Source: Achromobacter seleniivolatilans (GTDB lineage: Bacteria > Pseudomonadota > Gammaproteobacteria > Burkholderiales > Burkholderiaceae_B). Taken from it: 64,000 bases of DNA. The position numbers and the translations under genes are program-made. Positions 1 through 9,255 of the stretch are shown here, in pieces. Position 1 is the stretch's first letter. Each line of letters begins with the position of its first letter. The stretch spans positions 5,828,001-5,892,000 of the forward strand of contig NZ_CP132976.1 of the NCBI RefSeq assembly GCF_030864005.1. The letters run 5' to 3'. The notes beneath the pieces are model-generated. The model did not search any database. It was not told where the DNA came from and saw only the letters and a list, made by a program, of their open reading frames with translations.

Positions 1-330
1 CGAGGCAATACGGGCAAATGGCTGCTGCGTCAGGTGCTGCATCGCCATGTGCCGCAGGCACTGGTCGATCGGCCCAAGCGCGGGTTTGCCGTGCCGCTGG
101 CCGCGTGGTTGCGCGGCCCGCTGCGGGAATGGGCCGATGCGTTGCTGGACCCGGCGCGCTTGCGCCAGGAAGGCTGGTTTGAACCGGAACCCATCCTGCG
201 CAAGTGGCGCGAACACACGTCCGGCCATCGCAACTGGGACAGCCATCTGTGGGGCGTACTCATGATGCAAGCCTGGCTGGATCGTTATCGCACCGGGGCA
301 GATCAAGGGGGAACGATTGGGAGTCTTTGA
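1..330 (+). CDS. Asparagine synthase (glutamine-hydrolysing)-like protein, C-terminal fragment
   Basis: Open from the first base of the window in frame 1 and stopping at TGA 328-330, so only the last 109 residues are visible. The text GNTGKWLLRQVL, then DRPKRGFAVPLAAWLRGPLR and a closing HLWGVLMMQAWL helix, is typical of the synthetase-domain C-terminus of AsnB-family amidotransferases. Such proteins often sit in polysaccharide clusters, where they may amidate a sugar acid rather than make asparagine. The downstream neighbours, three glycosyltransferases, support that context, but the actual substrate is unknown. The N-terminal glutaminase domain lies outside the window. Confidence 0.85.
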   Translation, partial: RGNTGKWLLRQVLHRHVPQALVDRPKRGFAVPLAAWLRGPLREWADALLDPARLRQEGWFEPEPILRKWREHTSGHRNWDSHLWGVLMMQAWLDRYRTGADQGGTIGSL

Positions 331-333
331 CGA

Positions 334-1449
334 ATGAAAATATTGATGCTGGTCAGTTCGATGCATGCAGGCGGCGCCGAACGGGTGGCTGCCACATTGG
401 TGAGCGCATGGGCCGAACGCGGGGATTCCGTCACCTTGACGCCCACTTACTCGTCCAAGGGCACGTGTTTTTATCCGCTGTCTGACAAGGTCAACCTTGT
501 CTGGCTGGCGGATTTGGCGGGTACACGGGCATCCGGGGGCTTTGCGGCCTTCAAGCGCCTGCTGGTGCTGCGCAAGCATATCCGCGATACCAAACCTGAT
601 GTGGTGGTGTCCTTTCTGACCAACGTCAATGTGGCCGCAATCCTGGCCACTCGCGGCCTGGGCGTGCCGCTCATCGTTTGTGAACGTACCAACCCGGTGG
701 CCGAAACCACCACGGGTTCGGTGTGGCGCAGGCTGCGCCGCATTCTTTACCCGCGCGCCGACATGGTGACCGTTCAGGCTGAAGATACCGCCGGTCCGTT
801 CTCTCGTCAGGTGCCCGGTATCAAGCGTCTGGCTGTCATTCCCAATCCTTTGCCCGCACCGTTGCTGGATGCTCCGCGCGTGCAGCAGCGTGATAGCGAT
901 GGCCCGCGTGAGCTGCTCGCGATGGGGCGTCTTGTCACCGACAAGCGGTTTGATCTGTTGATCGATGTGTTTGCGCAATTGGCGCCGTCGCATCCCGACT
1001 GGAATCTGCGTATCTGGGGCGAAGGCCCTGAGCGTGGTGCACTGGAGCAACAGGTTGAACGTCTGGGCCTGCAAACGCGGGTCAGTCTGCCTGGCCGCAC
1101 TGAAACGCCGTGGGAAGAGTTGGCCCGAGGTCAGGCTTTTGTGTTGAGTTCGCTGGTGGAAGGGTTTCCGAATGTGCTGCTGGAAGCCATGTCGCTGGGC
1201 CTGCCCTGCGTGGCGTTCGACTGCCCCAGCGGCCCGCGCGAAATGACGCGTGATGGCCAGGATGCTTTGCTGGTGCCTACGGGTGATCGGGATGCCTTGC
1301 GCGATGCGCTGAACCGGGTATTGGGCGATGTGTCCCTGCGCCGTCAGCTGGGTGCGCGCGGCGCGGCGGCTGTGCGCCAGCGTTATGCGTTGGCCAGCGT
1401 GCTGTCCGAGTGGGACGAGTTGTTCGAAGCGGTGCGGGAGGGGCGATGA
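334..1449 (+). CDS. Glycosyltransferase family 4 protein
   Basis: A 371-residue protein with two Rossmann-like halves as in GT4 (GT-B fold) enzymes, which transfer sugars from nucleotide donors to a lipid-linked or growing glycan at the inner face of the inner membrane. The N-terminus has the family-typical glycine-rich loop HAGGAERVAATL. The C-terminal half carries the donor-binding EX7E motif EGFPNVLLE (Glu276 and Glu284), followed by GLPCVAFDCPSGPREM. It begins four bases after the asparagine-synthase-like gene and overlaps the next gene by ATGA, so it belongs to the same operon. Acceptor and donor cannot be told from sequence. Confidence 0.9.
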   Translation: MKILMLVSSMHAGGAERVAATLVSAWAERGDSVTLTPTYSSKGTCFYPLSDKVNLVWLADLAGTRASGGFAAFKRLLVLRKHIRDTKPDVVVSFLTNVNVAAILATRGLGVPLIVCERTNPVAETTTGSVWRRLRRILYPRADMVTVQAEDTAGPFSRQVPGIKRLAVIPNPLPAPLLDAPRVQQRDSDGPRELLAMGRLVTDKRFDLLIDVFAQLAPSHPDWNLRIWGEGPERGALEQQVERLGLQTRVSLPGRTETPWEELARGQAFVLSSLVEGFPNVLLEAMSLGLPCVAFDCPSGPREMTRDGQDALLVPTGDRDALRDALNRVLGDVSLRRQLGARGAAAVRQRYALASVLSEWDELFEAVREGR

Positions 1450-2603
1450 GCACCCCGGCATTGCGCATCCTGCATGTGATTACCGGCCTGGGGCAAGGGG
1501 GCGCGGAATCTGTTCTGCTGCGCCTGACAACCTATCCTGAGCCTGGCGTGGAGCACATCGTTGTGTCGCTGACCGACGAAGGCATCTACGGTGAACGGTT
1601 GCGGGAGGCCGGCGTTGCTGTGCACGCCTTGGGTATGAAGCGCGGTCGTGTGAGTCTGGGGGGATTCCTGGCCTTGCGCGCCCTGATCGCCAAGACGCGG
1701 CCCGACGCGGTGCAGACGTGGATGTATCACGCCGACCTGATCGGCGGCTTGGCCGCCCGTTTGGCGGGTGTGCGCGCAATCGCATGGGGCATACGCAATT
1801 CTGGAGCGCATCTGGAACGCAGCAGCCGTTCGGCGCGCATCGTGTTGCGCTTGTGTTCGATGTTGTCGGGCAGTGTGCCGCGTGCCATCGTTTGCGCGGC
1901 GCAGAATGCAGCGGAACGTCATGCGGAAAAGGGATACCGGCGCGACCGCATGGTCGTGATTTCCAATGGCTATGACCTGTCGCGCTACGCGCCGGATGCA
2001 CTTGCCCGCTCACGCGTGCGCGCGCAATGGGGCGTGTCTGAAGATGCGCCGGTCATAGGCTGCGTGGCGCGTTGGGACCCCTTGAAGGATCACGCAAATC
2101 TGTTGCGCGCCGTGGCGGCTCTGGTGCGTGATGGGCGTGACGGCGGCTTGCGTTGCGTACTGATCGGCCGCGGGATGACGGCGGATAACGCCGAGCTTGC
2201 CGCACTGATCGACAAGCTGAACCTGCGCGATCGGCTGGTATTGGCCGGCCCTAGCGACGATGTGCCTGCCGTCATGAACGGTCTGGATCTGCACGTGCTT
2301 TCCAGCTGCGCGGAAGGGTTTCCCAATGTGGTGGCCGAGGCCATGGCCTGCGGTGTTTATTGCGTGGTAACCGATGTTGGCGACGCGGCCTACATCGTCG
2401 GCGATACCGGCGTGGTGGTGCCGCCTGAACAGGCGGAAGCTTTGGCCCGGGGCATTGAGACCGCGCTGTGTGATGTGGCCGCACGCGGCAGCCAGCGCGC
2501 GGGCGAAGCCGGGCGCGCGCGCGTGATGGAAAACTTTGATCTTGCCCGCATGGTGCAGCGCTATATGGACGTATGGCGCCGAATTTCTGGAGTTCAAGCA
2601 TGA
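1446..2603 (+). CDS. Glycosyltransferase family 4 protein
   Basis: A 385-residue GT4 protein; the ATG at 1446 overlaps the upstream stop (ATGA), which is why this start is preferred over an in-frame ATG at 1410. N-terminal text RILHVITGLGQGGAESVL is the acceptor-domain glycine loop; the C-terminal EX7E motif EGFPNVVAE (Glu290, Glu298) binds the nucleotide-sugar donor. It resembles capsular or O-antigen glycosyltransferases of the GT4 family. It is translationally coupled at both ends (ATGA to the following gene), so the three transferases probably act sequentially on one glycan. Sugar specificity is not predictable. Confidence 0.9.
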   Translation: MSTPALRILHVITGLGQGGAESVLLRLTTYPEPGVEHIVVSLTDEGIYGERLREAGVAVHALGMKRGRVSLGGFLALRALIAKTRPDAVQTWMYHADLIGGLAARLAGVRAIAWGIRNSGAHLERSSRSARIVLRLCSMLSGSVPRAIVCAAQNAAERHAEKGYRRDRMVVISNGYDLSRYAPDALARSRVRAQWGVSEDAPVIGCVARWDPLKDHANLLRAVAALVRDGRDGGLRCVLIGRGMTADNAELAALIDKLNLRDRLVLAGPSDDVPAVMNGLDLHVLSSCAEGFPNVVAEAMACGVYCVVTDVGDAAYIVGDTGVVVPPEQAEALARGIETALCDVAARGSQRAGEAGRARVMENFDLARMVQRYMDVWRRISGVQA

Positions 2604-3733
2604 GCGCAGGACGCTGCCTGCTGTTTGTCGTCAATAACCCGGCGTTCTTCATGTCGCACCGAGTACCGGTGGCGCTGGCTGCGCAGCGTGCGGGTTACGA
2701 CGTGCATGTGGCGACGATGGATGGTCCGGCCGTGGCCGATATCCAGGCGCTGGGCATGACGCATCACGTCATTCCCATGACGCGCAGCGGCAAGCATCCC
2801 TTGCAAGAGCTGGGCACCTTGATGGCTTTGCTGCGTCTGTTCCGCCGTTTGCGTCCACAGGTGGTGCACCTGGTCACTATCAAGCCTGTGCTGTATGGCG
2901 GCATCGCGGCGCGCCTTGCCCGCGTGCCGGGCATGGTGGCTGCGATCTCGGGGCTTGGGTTTGTTTTCTTGTCCAATTCGCTGAAGATGCGGATGGTGCG
3001 TTCGGTTGTTGCGCGTTTGTACCGGATCGCGCTTGGGCACCCGAACAGCCGCGTGATCTTTCAGAATGCCAACGATCGCGACCTGCTCAAGAAGATGGGC
3101 GCCGTGCGCGATGAGCAGGTCGTCATGATTCGTGGCGCGGGCGTGGACCTGAATGCTTATCGCGCCTTGCCAGAGCCACCTGCACCGCCCATCGTGGTGA
3201 CCATGGTGGCGCGCCTGTTGCGCGACAAAGGCGTGCAGGAATTTGTGCAGGCCGCCCGTCTGTTGCGTGACCGTGCAGTGCCTGTGACGATGCAACTGGT
3301 AGGTGGCGTGGATGCGGGCAATCCCGCTTCGGCCACGCAAGATGAAGTGGACGCCTGGCAGCGCGATGGCGCCGTGCGAGCGTTGGGCGAGCGGTCGGAT
3401 GTGGCTGCACTGTATGCGGCGTCGCACATCGCGGTGCTGCCCTCTTACCGCGAAGGTCTGCCCAAGTCACTGATCGAAGCCGCAGCGTGCGCGCGCGCCG
3501 TGGTGACGACGGACGTGCCGGGTTGCCGGGATGCCATCGAACCCGGAACCACCGGCTTGCTCGTGCCCGTGCGTGATGCAGAGGCGCTGGCGGACGCGAT
3601 TGCTCGCTTGGCGCAAGACCCGGCATTGCGGCAGTCCATGGGCACGGCCGGCCGTGCCCTGGCTGAACGCGAGTTCAACATCGAGCGAGTGGCCCGCATT
3701 CATGTTGACCTGTACGACACACTTAGCGCTTGA
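2600..3733 (+). CDS. Glycosyltransferase family 4 protein
   Basis: A 377-residue GT4 protein starting at the ATG that overlaps the previous stop codon. The N-terminal half (FVVNNPAFFMSHR, then HLVTIKPVLYGGIAAR and ISGLGFVFLS) matches the subfamily that adds sugars to undecaprenyl-linked oligosaccharides. The donor-site motif is EGLPKSLIE (Glu285, Glu293), followed by VVTTDVPGCRDAI. It is the last gene of the visible glycan cluster: a strong bidirectional terminator follows and the next gene is on the opposite strand. Its exact linkage is unknown. Confidence 0.9.
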   Translation: MSAGRCLLFVVNNPAFFMSHRVPVALAAQRAGYDVHVATMDGPAVADIQALGMTHHVIPMTRSGKHPLQELGTLMALLRLFRRLRPQVVHLVTIKPVLYGGIAARLARVPGMVAAISGLGFVFLSNSLKMRMVRSVVARLYRIALGHPNSRVIFQNANDRDLLKKMGAVRDEQVVMIRGAGVDLNAYRALPEPPAPPIVVTMVARLLRDKGVQEFVQAARLLRDRAVPVTMQLVGGVDAGNPASATQDEVDAWQRDGAVRALGERSDVAALYAASHIAVLPSYREGLPKSLIEAAACARAVVTTDVPGCRDAIEPGTTGLLVPVRDAEALADAIARLAQDPALRQSMGTAGRALAEREFNIERVARIHVDLYDTLSA

Positions 3734-3749
3734 TCTGCCACGCTAGAAG

Positions 3750-3774
3750 AAACGGACCCGCAAGGGTCCGTTTT
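3750..3774. terminator. Bidirectional rho-independent terminator
   Basis: Perfect 10-base-pair stem AAACGGACCC / GGGTCCGTTT with loop GCAA, followed by T on the plus strand and preceded by A-rich sequence that gives a short U tract on the minus strand. It lies between the convergent ends of the glycosyltransferase operon and pgi, so it can end both transcripts. Confidence 0.85.
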
Positions 3775-3798
3775 GACATCAGCCGTGTACAAGCCGCT

Positions 3799-5352
3799 TC
3801 AATGCTTGCGGGAGATGGCGTCGATCCAGAAGCGGGTGGACGGGTCCTGGCGGCTGGTTTGCGGCGAGTCGAGTTCGCGCATGATGTTCTTGGCCAACAC
3901 TTTGCCAAACTCAACACCCCATTGATCGAAGGGGTTGATGCCCCAGATCACGCCTTGCGTGAAGACTTTGTGTTCGTACAGGGCCAGCAAGGCGCCCAGG
4001 GTAAAGGCTTCCAGGCGGGGCAGCACGATCAGCGATGACGGTCGGCCTCCCGGGTGGACGCGATGTTGCGCCAGCACTCGGGCGCGGGCCGGATCACTTT
4101 CCGTTGCCGAGGCTTCCGCGAGCGCTTCGTCGAAGGTTTTGCCACGCAGAAGCGCGGAACGCTGGGCCAGGCAATTAGCGATCAGCAGTTCATGGTGACG
4201 TGCGTACGCATGATCCGGCTGCTCGCACAGGATGAAGTCCACGGGCGCGCCCATACTGTCCTGGTGCAGCCATTGAAAGAAGGTGTGCTGGCAGTCGGTG
4301 CCCGACATGCCCCACACGGCGGGGCCGGTGGGCACGCCCGTGGGGCTGCCGTCAGCGGTAGCGACCTTGCCCAGCGATTCCATTTCCAGCTGCTGCGCCC
4401 AAGGCACGATGTGATAAAGCCGTGAGTCGTACGGGGCAATGACCAGCGAGTCATAGCCCAGCACGCTGCGGTTGACGACGCCCGCCAACGCCAGCTGCAC
4501 GGGAGCGTTGTCGGCTATTTCCGCGGTGCGGAAATGTTCGTCCATCGCGGCGGCGCCCGCCAGCAACTGATCAAACGCATCGGTGCCAAGCGCCAGGGCG
4601 ATCGGCAGACCAATGGCCGACCACAGCGAATAGCGGCCGCCCACCCAATCCCAGATCTGGAAGATATGGTCGGGCAGAATGCCCAGATTCAGTGCGGCTT
4701 CGACATTGGCGGTGATCGCCACGACCTGCTTGATCGGGTCTGCCACGCCAGCGTCGCGCAGCCAATTCATGGCGACTTCGGCGTTGGCCAGCGGTTCGGT
4801 AGTGGTGAAGGACTTGGAGGCAACAATGACCAAGGTATCGTGCGGGTCCAGCCGGCTCATAGCGTCGGCGACGGAATGCGAGTCCACGTTCGAGGCGAAG
4901 CGCACTTCGCGCCGCGTACTGCCGTGACGCAATGCGCGCGTCACCAACCGCGGACCCCAATCGCTGCCGCCGATGCCCAGGTGCAGCACGCAGCCGTAAC
5001 GGCCAGCAGCATCCGCATCGCGCACGAACTGCCGCAGACGCTCGCGCTCGGCCAATATCGCACCGGCCACCATCGCGGGCGGAACAGGCGCGCGCAAAGC
5101 GGTATGCCAGGCTGCGCGGCCCTCGGTCCAGTTGGCATTGCCCCCATCAAACAGCTGGGCGCGCGCCGCGTCAAAGCCCTGCTGGGTCAGCAATGCGGCC
5201 GATGCGTCTTGCAATGCAGGGGAGTGCGCCTGAGCGCTGAGATCGAGGCGCAGGCCCGGGGCATTGACTAGCCGCAATTGTTCGCCACGCAGCGATGCCG
5301 CGGACGCTGCGGCGGCGAACGGTTGCCATGCCGGGCTATTGGTCAAAGACAT
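3799..5352 (-). CDS. pgi: Glucose-6-phosphate isomerase
   Basis: A 517-residue cytoplasmic enzyme interconverting glucose 6-phosphate and fructose 6-phosphate. Family signatures are all readable: GIGGSDWGPRLV, the phosphate-binding loop VIVASKSFTTTEPLANA, GGRYSLWSAIGLP, and the C-terminal block NPFDQWGVEFGKVLAKNI. Length is slightly short of the E. coli enzyme (549) but normal for betaproteobacteria. It is encoded directly downstream (7-base gap) of the hexose phosphomutase on the same strand, so the two form an operon that links glycolytic fructose 6-phosphate to glucose 1-phosphate or mannose 1-phosphate for surface polysaccharide precursors. Confidence 0.97.
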   Translation of the reverse strand: MSLTNSPAWQPFAAAASAASLRGEQLRLVNAPGLRLDLSAQAHSPALQDASAALLTQQGFDAARAQLFDGGNANWTEGRAAWHTALRAPVPPAMVAGAILAERERLRQFVRDADAAGRYGCVLHLGIGGSDWGPRLVTRALRHGSTRREVRFASNVDSHSVADAMSRLDPHDTLVIVASKSFTTTEPLANAEVAMNWLRDAGVADPIKQVVAITANVEAALNLGILPDHIFQIWDWVGGRYSLWSAIGLPIALALGTDAFDQLLAGAAAMDEHFRTAEIADNAPVQLALAGVVNRSVLGYDSLVIAPYDSRLYHIVPWAQQLEMESLGKVATADGSPTGVPTGPAVWGMSGTDCQHTFFQWLHQDSMGAPVDFILCEQPDHAYARHHELLIANCLAQRSALLRGKTFDEALAEASATESDPARARVLAQHRVHPGGRPSSLIVLPRLEAFTLGALLALYEHKVFTQGVIWGINPFDQWGVEFGKVLAKNIMRELDSPQTSRQDPSTRFWIDAISRKH

Positions 5353-5359
5353 AGGCGGG

Positions 5360-6751
5360 TCAGAAAGGCAGCGCCGCGTCCGGCGCGAGCTTGCTCAACT
5401 CGCGGCGGAAATCGGCCTGGATGCGTTCGAGCGCTTCGGCGGTCTGCGCCTCAAAGCGCAGCACGACAACGGGGGTAGTGTTCGAGGGGCGGGCCAGACC
5501 AAAACCGTCCGGGTATTCGGCGCGCACGCCATCGATCGTGATGACCTGCTTGGCGCCAGGGAACTGCCCTTGCTCTTGCAATGCTTTGACGAGCGCGAAC
5601 GGTTGGCCTTCTTCCATTTCCAACTTCAGTTCGGGCGTCGAAACGTCTTGAGGCAAGGCTTCCAGCGGCGCGCACGGATCGGCAAATCGCGACACGATTT
5701 CCAGCAGGCGCGCACCGGTGTACAGGCCGTCGTCAAAGCCGTACCAGCGCTCCTTGAAGAAGATGTGGCCGCTCATTTCGCCCGCCAAAGGCGCGCCGGT
5801 TTCGGCCAGCTTGGCCTTGACCAGCGAGTGCCCGGTTTTCCACATCAGCGGCACACCGCCTGCGGCTTCAACCGAAAGGCCGACGTGGCGGCTGCACTTG
5901 ACGTCATAGATGATGGTGGCGCCGGGGTTGCGTTCCAGCACATCGCGGGCGAACAGCACCAGTTGGCGGTCAGGCCAGATGATCCGTCCCGATTTTGTGA
6001 TGACGCCCAGGCGGTCGCCGTCGCCGTCAAATGCCAGCCCCAGTTCGCAGTCGGTCTCGGCCACGCACTTGATCAGGTCTTGCAGGTTTTTCGGTTCAGC
6101 CGGATCGGGATGGTGATTCGGGAAGGTGCCGTCCACGTCGCAGAACAGCTCGGTGACCTCGCAGCCCAGGGCGCGGAACAATTGGGGAGCGACTGCGCCG
6201 GCGACGCCGTTGCCGCAGTCGATCGCGATCTTCATGGGACGGGCCAACTTGATGCCCGATGCCACGCGGGCGATGTAAGCCTCTATCAAGTCAAGCTGGC
6301 GGCGGGTGCCGGCACGCGCCGCCGGGGCGGGGCTGGCGCCGTTCATTGCCGTTCCCAGCGCTTGCACATCGTCGCCGTACAGGGCGCGCCCGCCCATCAT
6401 CATCTTGAAACCGTTGTATTTCGGCGGATTGTGGCTGCCCGTAATGGCGACGCCAGAGCCCGTTTGCATGATGTGCGTCGCGAAATAGACCAGCGGGGTG
6501 GGGACCATGCCGATGTCCAGCGTGTCCACGCCGCCTTCCAGCATGCCTTCCTGCAATGCCAGGGACAGCATTTCGCTGCTCAGGCGGCCATCGCGGCCGA
6601 CAACCAGCGTCTGCACGCCTTCGGCACGCGCCCGGGCGGCCAGCGCCACGCCAAGCGCGCGGGCGAATGAGGCGTCGATCAGGTCCGGCACGGTGCCGCG
6701 GATGTCATACGCCTTGAATACCGAGGCCGGAAATTGCGTGTTGTTGCCCAC
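5360..6751 (-). CDS. Phosphomannomutase/phosphoglucomutase
   Basis: A 463-residue alpha-D-phosphohexomutase of the AlgC/ManB type that moves phosphate between C1 and C6 of glucose or mannose. The catalytic phosphoserine is Ser106 in TGSHNPPKYNG; the Mg-binding loop is DGDGDR with Asp242, Asp244 and Asp246; KAYDIRGT near the N-terminus and the GEMSGH sugar-specificity loop are present. These features fit the dual-specificity bacterial class. Together with pgi downstream it supplies precursors for the glycosyltransferase cluster at the start of the window. Whether mannose or glucose is the main substrate in vivo is not decidable here. Confidence 0.93.
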   Translation of the reverse strand: MGNNTQFPASVFKAYDIRGTVPDLIDASFARALGVALAARARAEGVQTLVVGRDGRLSSEMLSLALQEGMLEGGVDTLDIGMVPTPLVYFATHIMQTGSGVAITGSHNPPKYNGFKMMMGGRALYGDDVQALGTAMNGASPAPAARAGTRRQLDLIEAYIARVASGIKLARPMKIAIDCGNGVAGAVAPQLFRALGCEVTELFCDVDGTFPNHHPDPAEPKNLQDLIKCVAETDCELGLAFDGDGDRLGVITKSGRIIWPDRQLVLFARDVLERNPGATIIYDVKCSRHVGLSVEAAGGVPLMWKTGHSLVKAKLAETGAPLAGEMSGHIFFKERWYGFDDGLYTGARLLEIVSRFADPCAPLEALPQDVSTPELKLEMEEGQPFALVKALQEQGQFPGAKQVITIDGVRAEYPDGFGLARPSNTTPVVVLRFEAQTAEALERIQADFRRELSKLAPDAALPF

Positions 6752-7073
6752 GGCGAATCCTTGGAGAGGGAGTTACAGCGCGAATTTTGATGGGAGGTAA
6801 TGGTAAACCCAGATATCAAAACCCGTCTGGCAAGAGGGTCAAAGGCGAATTATCCTCCATTGGCGGCGATCCCTTCATCCGACGGGAGGTGTACGGCGTC
6901 TAAGGGGTGGCGCGCGCCCTGATTTGGTGCGTAGGGGGCATGTTCTGCTTTGATCCGGTGCGGCGGATAAGGGGCTGGAAAGTCATTGCCCGGGGGGCGT
7001 GCGGTGGCACAAAACTTGCTCGTCATCCGAAGGTGATACGCTTGCTATGCAAGCAGAAAGACCAGGAGGGGCC
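6752..7073. other. Intergenic region without a supported gene
   Basis: About 320 bases between the divergent phosphohexomutase and pseudo-biotin-carboxylase genes. I see no ORF with convincing coding character; short frames here lack ribosome sites and family resemblance. The stretch must hold promoters for both flanking genes but none stands out. An AGGAGG Shine-Dalgarno sequence at 7064-7069 serves the downstream gene. Confidence 0.5.
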
Positions 7074-7703
7074 ATGGGCGCCAAAGTTTCTACCGTAATG
7101 TCATCAAGAGGCGCCACCAGCAGGCGAGGCCCTCCCACGGACTATGCGGGTCCCGCAGCCGGCCGCGAACGCAGGCTCGATATCCACGTATGCGTCTCGG
7201 AAACAGGCGAATTGGCGACCAGCCGCGCCTGGGAGCGCAGCGTCTGGCGCGAGGCCCGCGTGCTGATCGCCGAATGTCCGGCCCCCCATCTGCCATCTTC
7301 CATCGAGACCGCATTGCGCACCGTCGCGTCCAGTGTGGCGCGGGATCGCGGGTGGCAAGGCATGGGCACGGTGGCCTTTTCGCTGGATGACCGCAGCGGA
7401 GTGTTCCGCGTGATTGGCGCCGAAGCCCAGCCGCATTCGGGGGCCACGGTGGACAGCCACGAACCGGGCGCTGCCCACGCGCTGGAGGTCCGAATTGATG
7501 GTTGTGTGGACCGGCGCTTGCCGTGCACGCGCCTGCTGGTTTGCGGGGCAACGCGTGGCGAGGTCTTGCGGCGCGCCTACCGCGCACTCTCGGAAATGCC
7601 TGGCCCAGCCGGCACAGATCGCGCCTTTCTGATGAACCGCATTGCGTCCCGCGCTTTTTGCTCGGGCCTGACGGGCACGCGCCTGGATCAGGCGGTGGGA
7701 TAG
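7074..7703 (+). CDS. Biotin carboxylase-like protein lacking the N-terminal and catalytic residues
   Basis: A 209-residue protein; start chosen at the ATG with AGGAGG four bases upstream. After about 35 residues of unrelated sequence it aligns by eye with biotin carboxylase (AccC) from the central ATP-grasp region: RRLDIHVCVSETGEL, WERSVWREARVLIAECPAPHL, DRGWQGMGTVAFSLDD match [32 protein letters not shown] and GYRGAGTFEFLFE of E. coli AccC. The tail RLLVCGATRGEVLRRAYRAL matches the AccC C-terminal domain. The catalytic Lys of HQK, the metal-binding Glu pair and the RxQVE loop are all replaced, and the N-terminal biotin-carboxylase domain is absent. It therefore looks like a stable pseudoenzyme or a decayed paralogue; its role is unknown. 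Confidence 0.7.
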   Translation: MGAKVSTVMSSRGATSRRGPPTDYAGPAAGRERRLDIHVCVSETGELATSRAWERSVWREARVLIAECPAPHLPSSIETALRTVASSVARDRGWQGMGTVAFSLDDRSGVFRVIGAEAQPHSGATVDSHEPGAAHALEVRIDGCVDRRLPCTRLLVCGATRGEVLRRAYRALSEMPGPAGTDRAFLMNRIASRAFCSGLTGTRLDQAVG

Positions 7704-7799
7704 CCCGGCACTTCTGCCGGGCGATTCCGACCCTACAATAGACCGCACATCCCTTTCACTGCGCCTGGACGCGACCCAGGCCATCCTTGTGCGGTGTTT

Positions 7800-9215
7800 A
7801 TGACTTTGCTGAGCGATCTTCAGTCCCTGCTGGGTTTTACCCACGTGTTGACCGGCGCGGATGCCGAAAACTATGTGCTGGACTGGCGCCGCCGCTATCG
7901 CGGTAGCGCGTTGGCCGTGATCCGGCCCGGTTCGACCCAAGAGGTGGCATCCGCCGTGAAGCTGTGCGCGCATCATGGCGTGCCATTGGTGCCGCAGGGC
8001 GGGAACACCGGCCTGTGCGGCGGGGCAACCCCGGATGATTCAGGCACCGCTATCGTGCTGTCCACGGCCCGCCTGACGGCCATCCGCGCGCTGGACCCCG
8101 ACAACGACACCATTACCGTGGAAGCGGGCTGCATTCTGCAAGCCGTGCAAGAAGCCGCCGCTGCGGCCAACCGACTGTTTCCCCTCAGCCTGGCCGCCGA
8201 AGGCAGTTGCACGATTGGCGGCAACCTGGCTACGAACGCCGGTGGCACCCAGGTGCTGCGCTATGGCAATACCCGCGATCTGACCTTGGGGCTGGAAGTC
8301 GTCACAGCAGAAGGCGAAATCTGGAACGGGCTGCGGGGCTTGCGCAAAGACAACACGGGTTACGACCTGCGTGACTTGTATATCGGCAGCGAAGGAACGC
8401 TGGGCATCATTACCGCGGCCACGCTGAAATTGTTTCCGCGCCCGGTGGCCTCTTGCACGGCATTGCTGACTTTGGACAGCATCGACAATGCGGTAGAACT
8501 GCTGTCGCGCGCCCGCTCGGGGTTTGGCGCCGCATTGACGGGCTTTGAACTCATGAGCGGCGCTTGCCTGCAAGCCGTTGTGCGCCTGTTCCCGCAGCAG
8601 CGTCTGCCCTTTGATGGCGCGTCCGCGGCATCTCCCTGGTTTGCGCTGCTTGAACTTTCCGATAGCGAAAGCGAAAGCCATGCGCGTGAACGCTTTGAGA
8701 CCGTGCTGGGCGACGCCATCGATGACGGCCTGGTGAACGATGCCGCCATTGCTGCCAATGTGGCGCAGAGCAAGGCTCTGTGGCATCTGCGCGAGAGCAT
8801 TCCGCTGGCCGAGGCCGAACTGGGCAAATCGGTTAAGCACGACGTGTCGATCCCGATCTCGTCCATTGCCGGGTTTGTGCACAAGACCAACGCCCTGCTG
8901 CAAGCGCGGTTCCCCGGCGTACGTCATGTGATCTTCGGCCATTTAGGCGATGGCAACCTGCATTACAACGTGGCTAACGCGGCCGGTCAGACCGAGGCCG
9001 AACTGTTGGCGCTGCAAAACGAGATTTATGGCGTGGTGCATGACAGCGTCCACGCGCATAACGGGTCCATCAGCGCCGAGCACGGCGTGGGTCAACTCAA
9101 GCGCGACGAATTGCCGCGCTACAAAAGCCCTGTGGAACTGGCGCTGATGCGCCGGATAAAGCGTGCGCTGGACCCGCAAGGACTCATGAATCCTGGCAAA
9201 GTGCTGCAATCCTAG
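7800..9215 (+). CDS. FAD-binding oxidoreductase of the GlcD / D-2-hydroxyacid dehydrogenase family
   Basis: About 471 residues. The N-terminal half is a PCMH-type FAD domain (VIRPGSTQEVASAVKLC, PQGGNTGLCGGATP, AEGSCTIGGNLATNAGG, IGSEGTLGIITAATLKL). The C-terminal half is the FAD-oxidase cap with the FGHLGDGNLHYNV and AEHGVGQLKR metal- and substrate-binding blocks. This is the architecture of D-lactate, glycolate and D-2-hydroxyglutarate dehydrogenases; the best guess among these is a D-2-hydroxyglutarate or D-lactate dehydrogenase. A GTG at 7794 is an alternative start. It sits alone between the pseudo biotin carboxylase and a two-component system, so context does not settle the substrate. 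Confidence 0.88.
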   Translation: MTLLSDLQSLLGFTHVLTGADAENYVLDWRRRYRGSALAVIRPGSTQEVASAVKLCAHHGVPLVPQGGNTGLCGGATPDDSGTAIVLSTARLTAIRALDPDNDTITVEAGCILQAVQEAAAAANRLFPLSLAAEGSCTIGGNLATNAGGTQVLRYGNTRDLTLGLEVVTAEGEIWNGLRGLRKDNTGYDLRDLYIGSEGTLGIITAATLKLFPRPVASCTALLTLDSIDNAVELLSRARSGFGAALTGFELMSGACLQAVVRLFPQQRLPFDGASAASPWFALLELSDSESESHARERFETVLGDAIDDGLVNDAAIAANVAQSKALWHLRESIPLAEAELGKSVKHDVSIPISSIAGFVHKTNALLQARFPGVRHVIFGHLGDGNLHYNVANAAGQTEAELLALQNEIYGVVHDSVHAHNGSISAEHGVGQLKRDELPRYKSPVELALMRRIKRALDPQGLMNPGKVLQS

Positions 9216-9255
9216 TGCGCCGCAACGCCGTCACTTTACATTCGGAGGCCTAACC

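Noticed and set aside
5264..6670. Long plus-strand frame opposite the phosphohexomutase
   Set aside because: Shadow of a GC-rich gene on the other strand; no family text, and the minus-strand product has all catalytic motifs.
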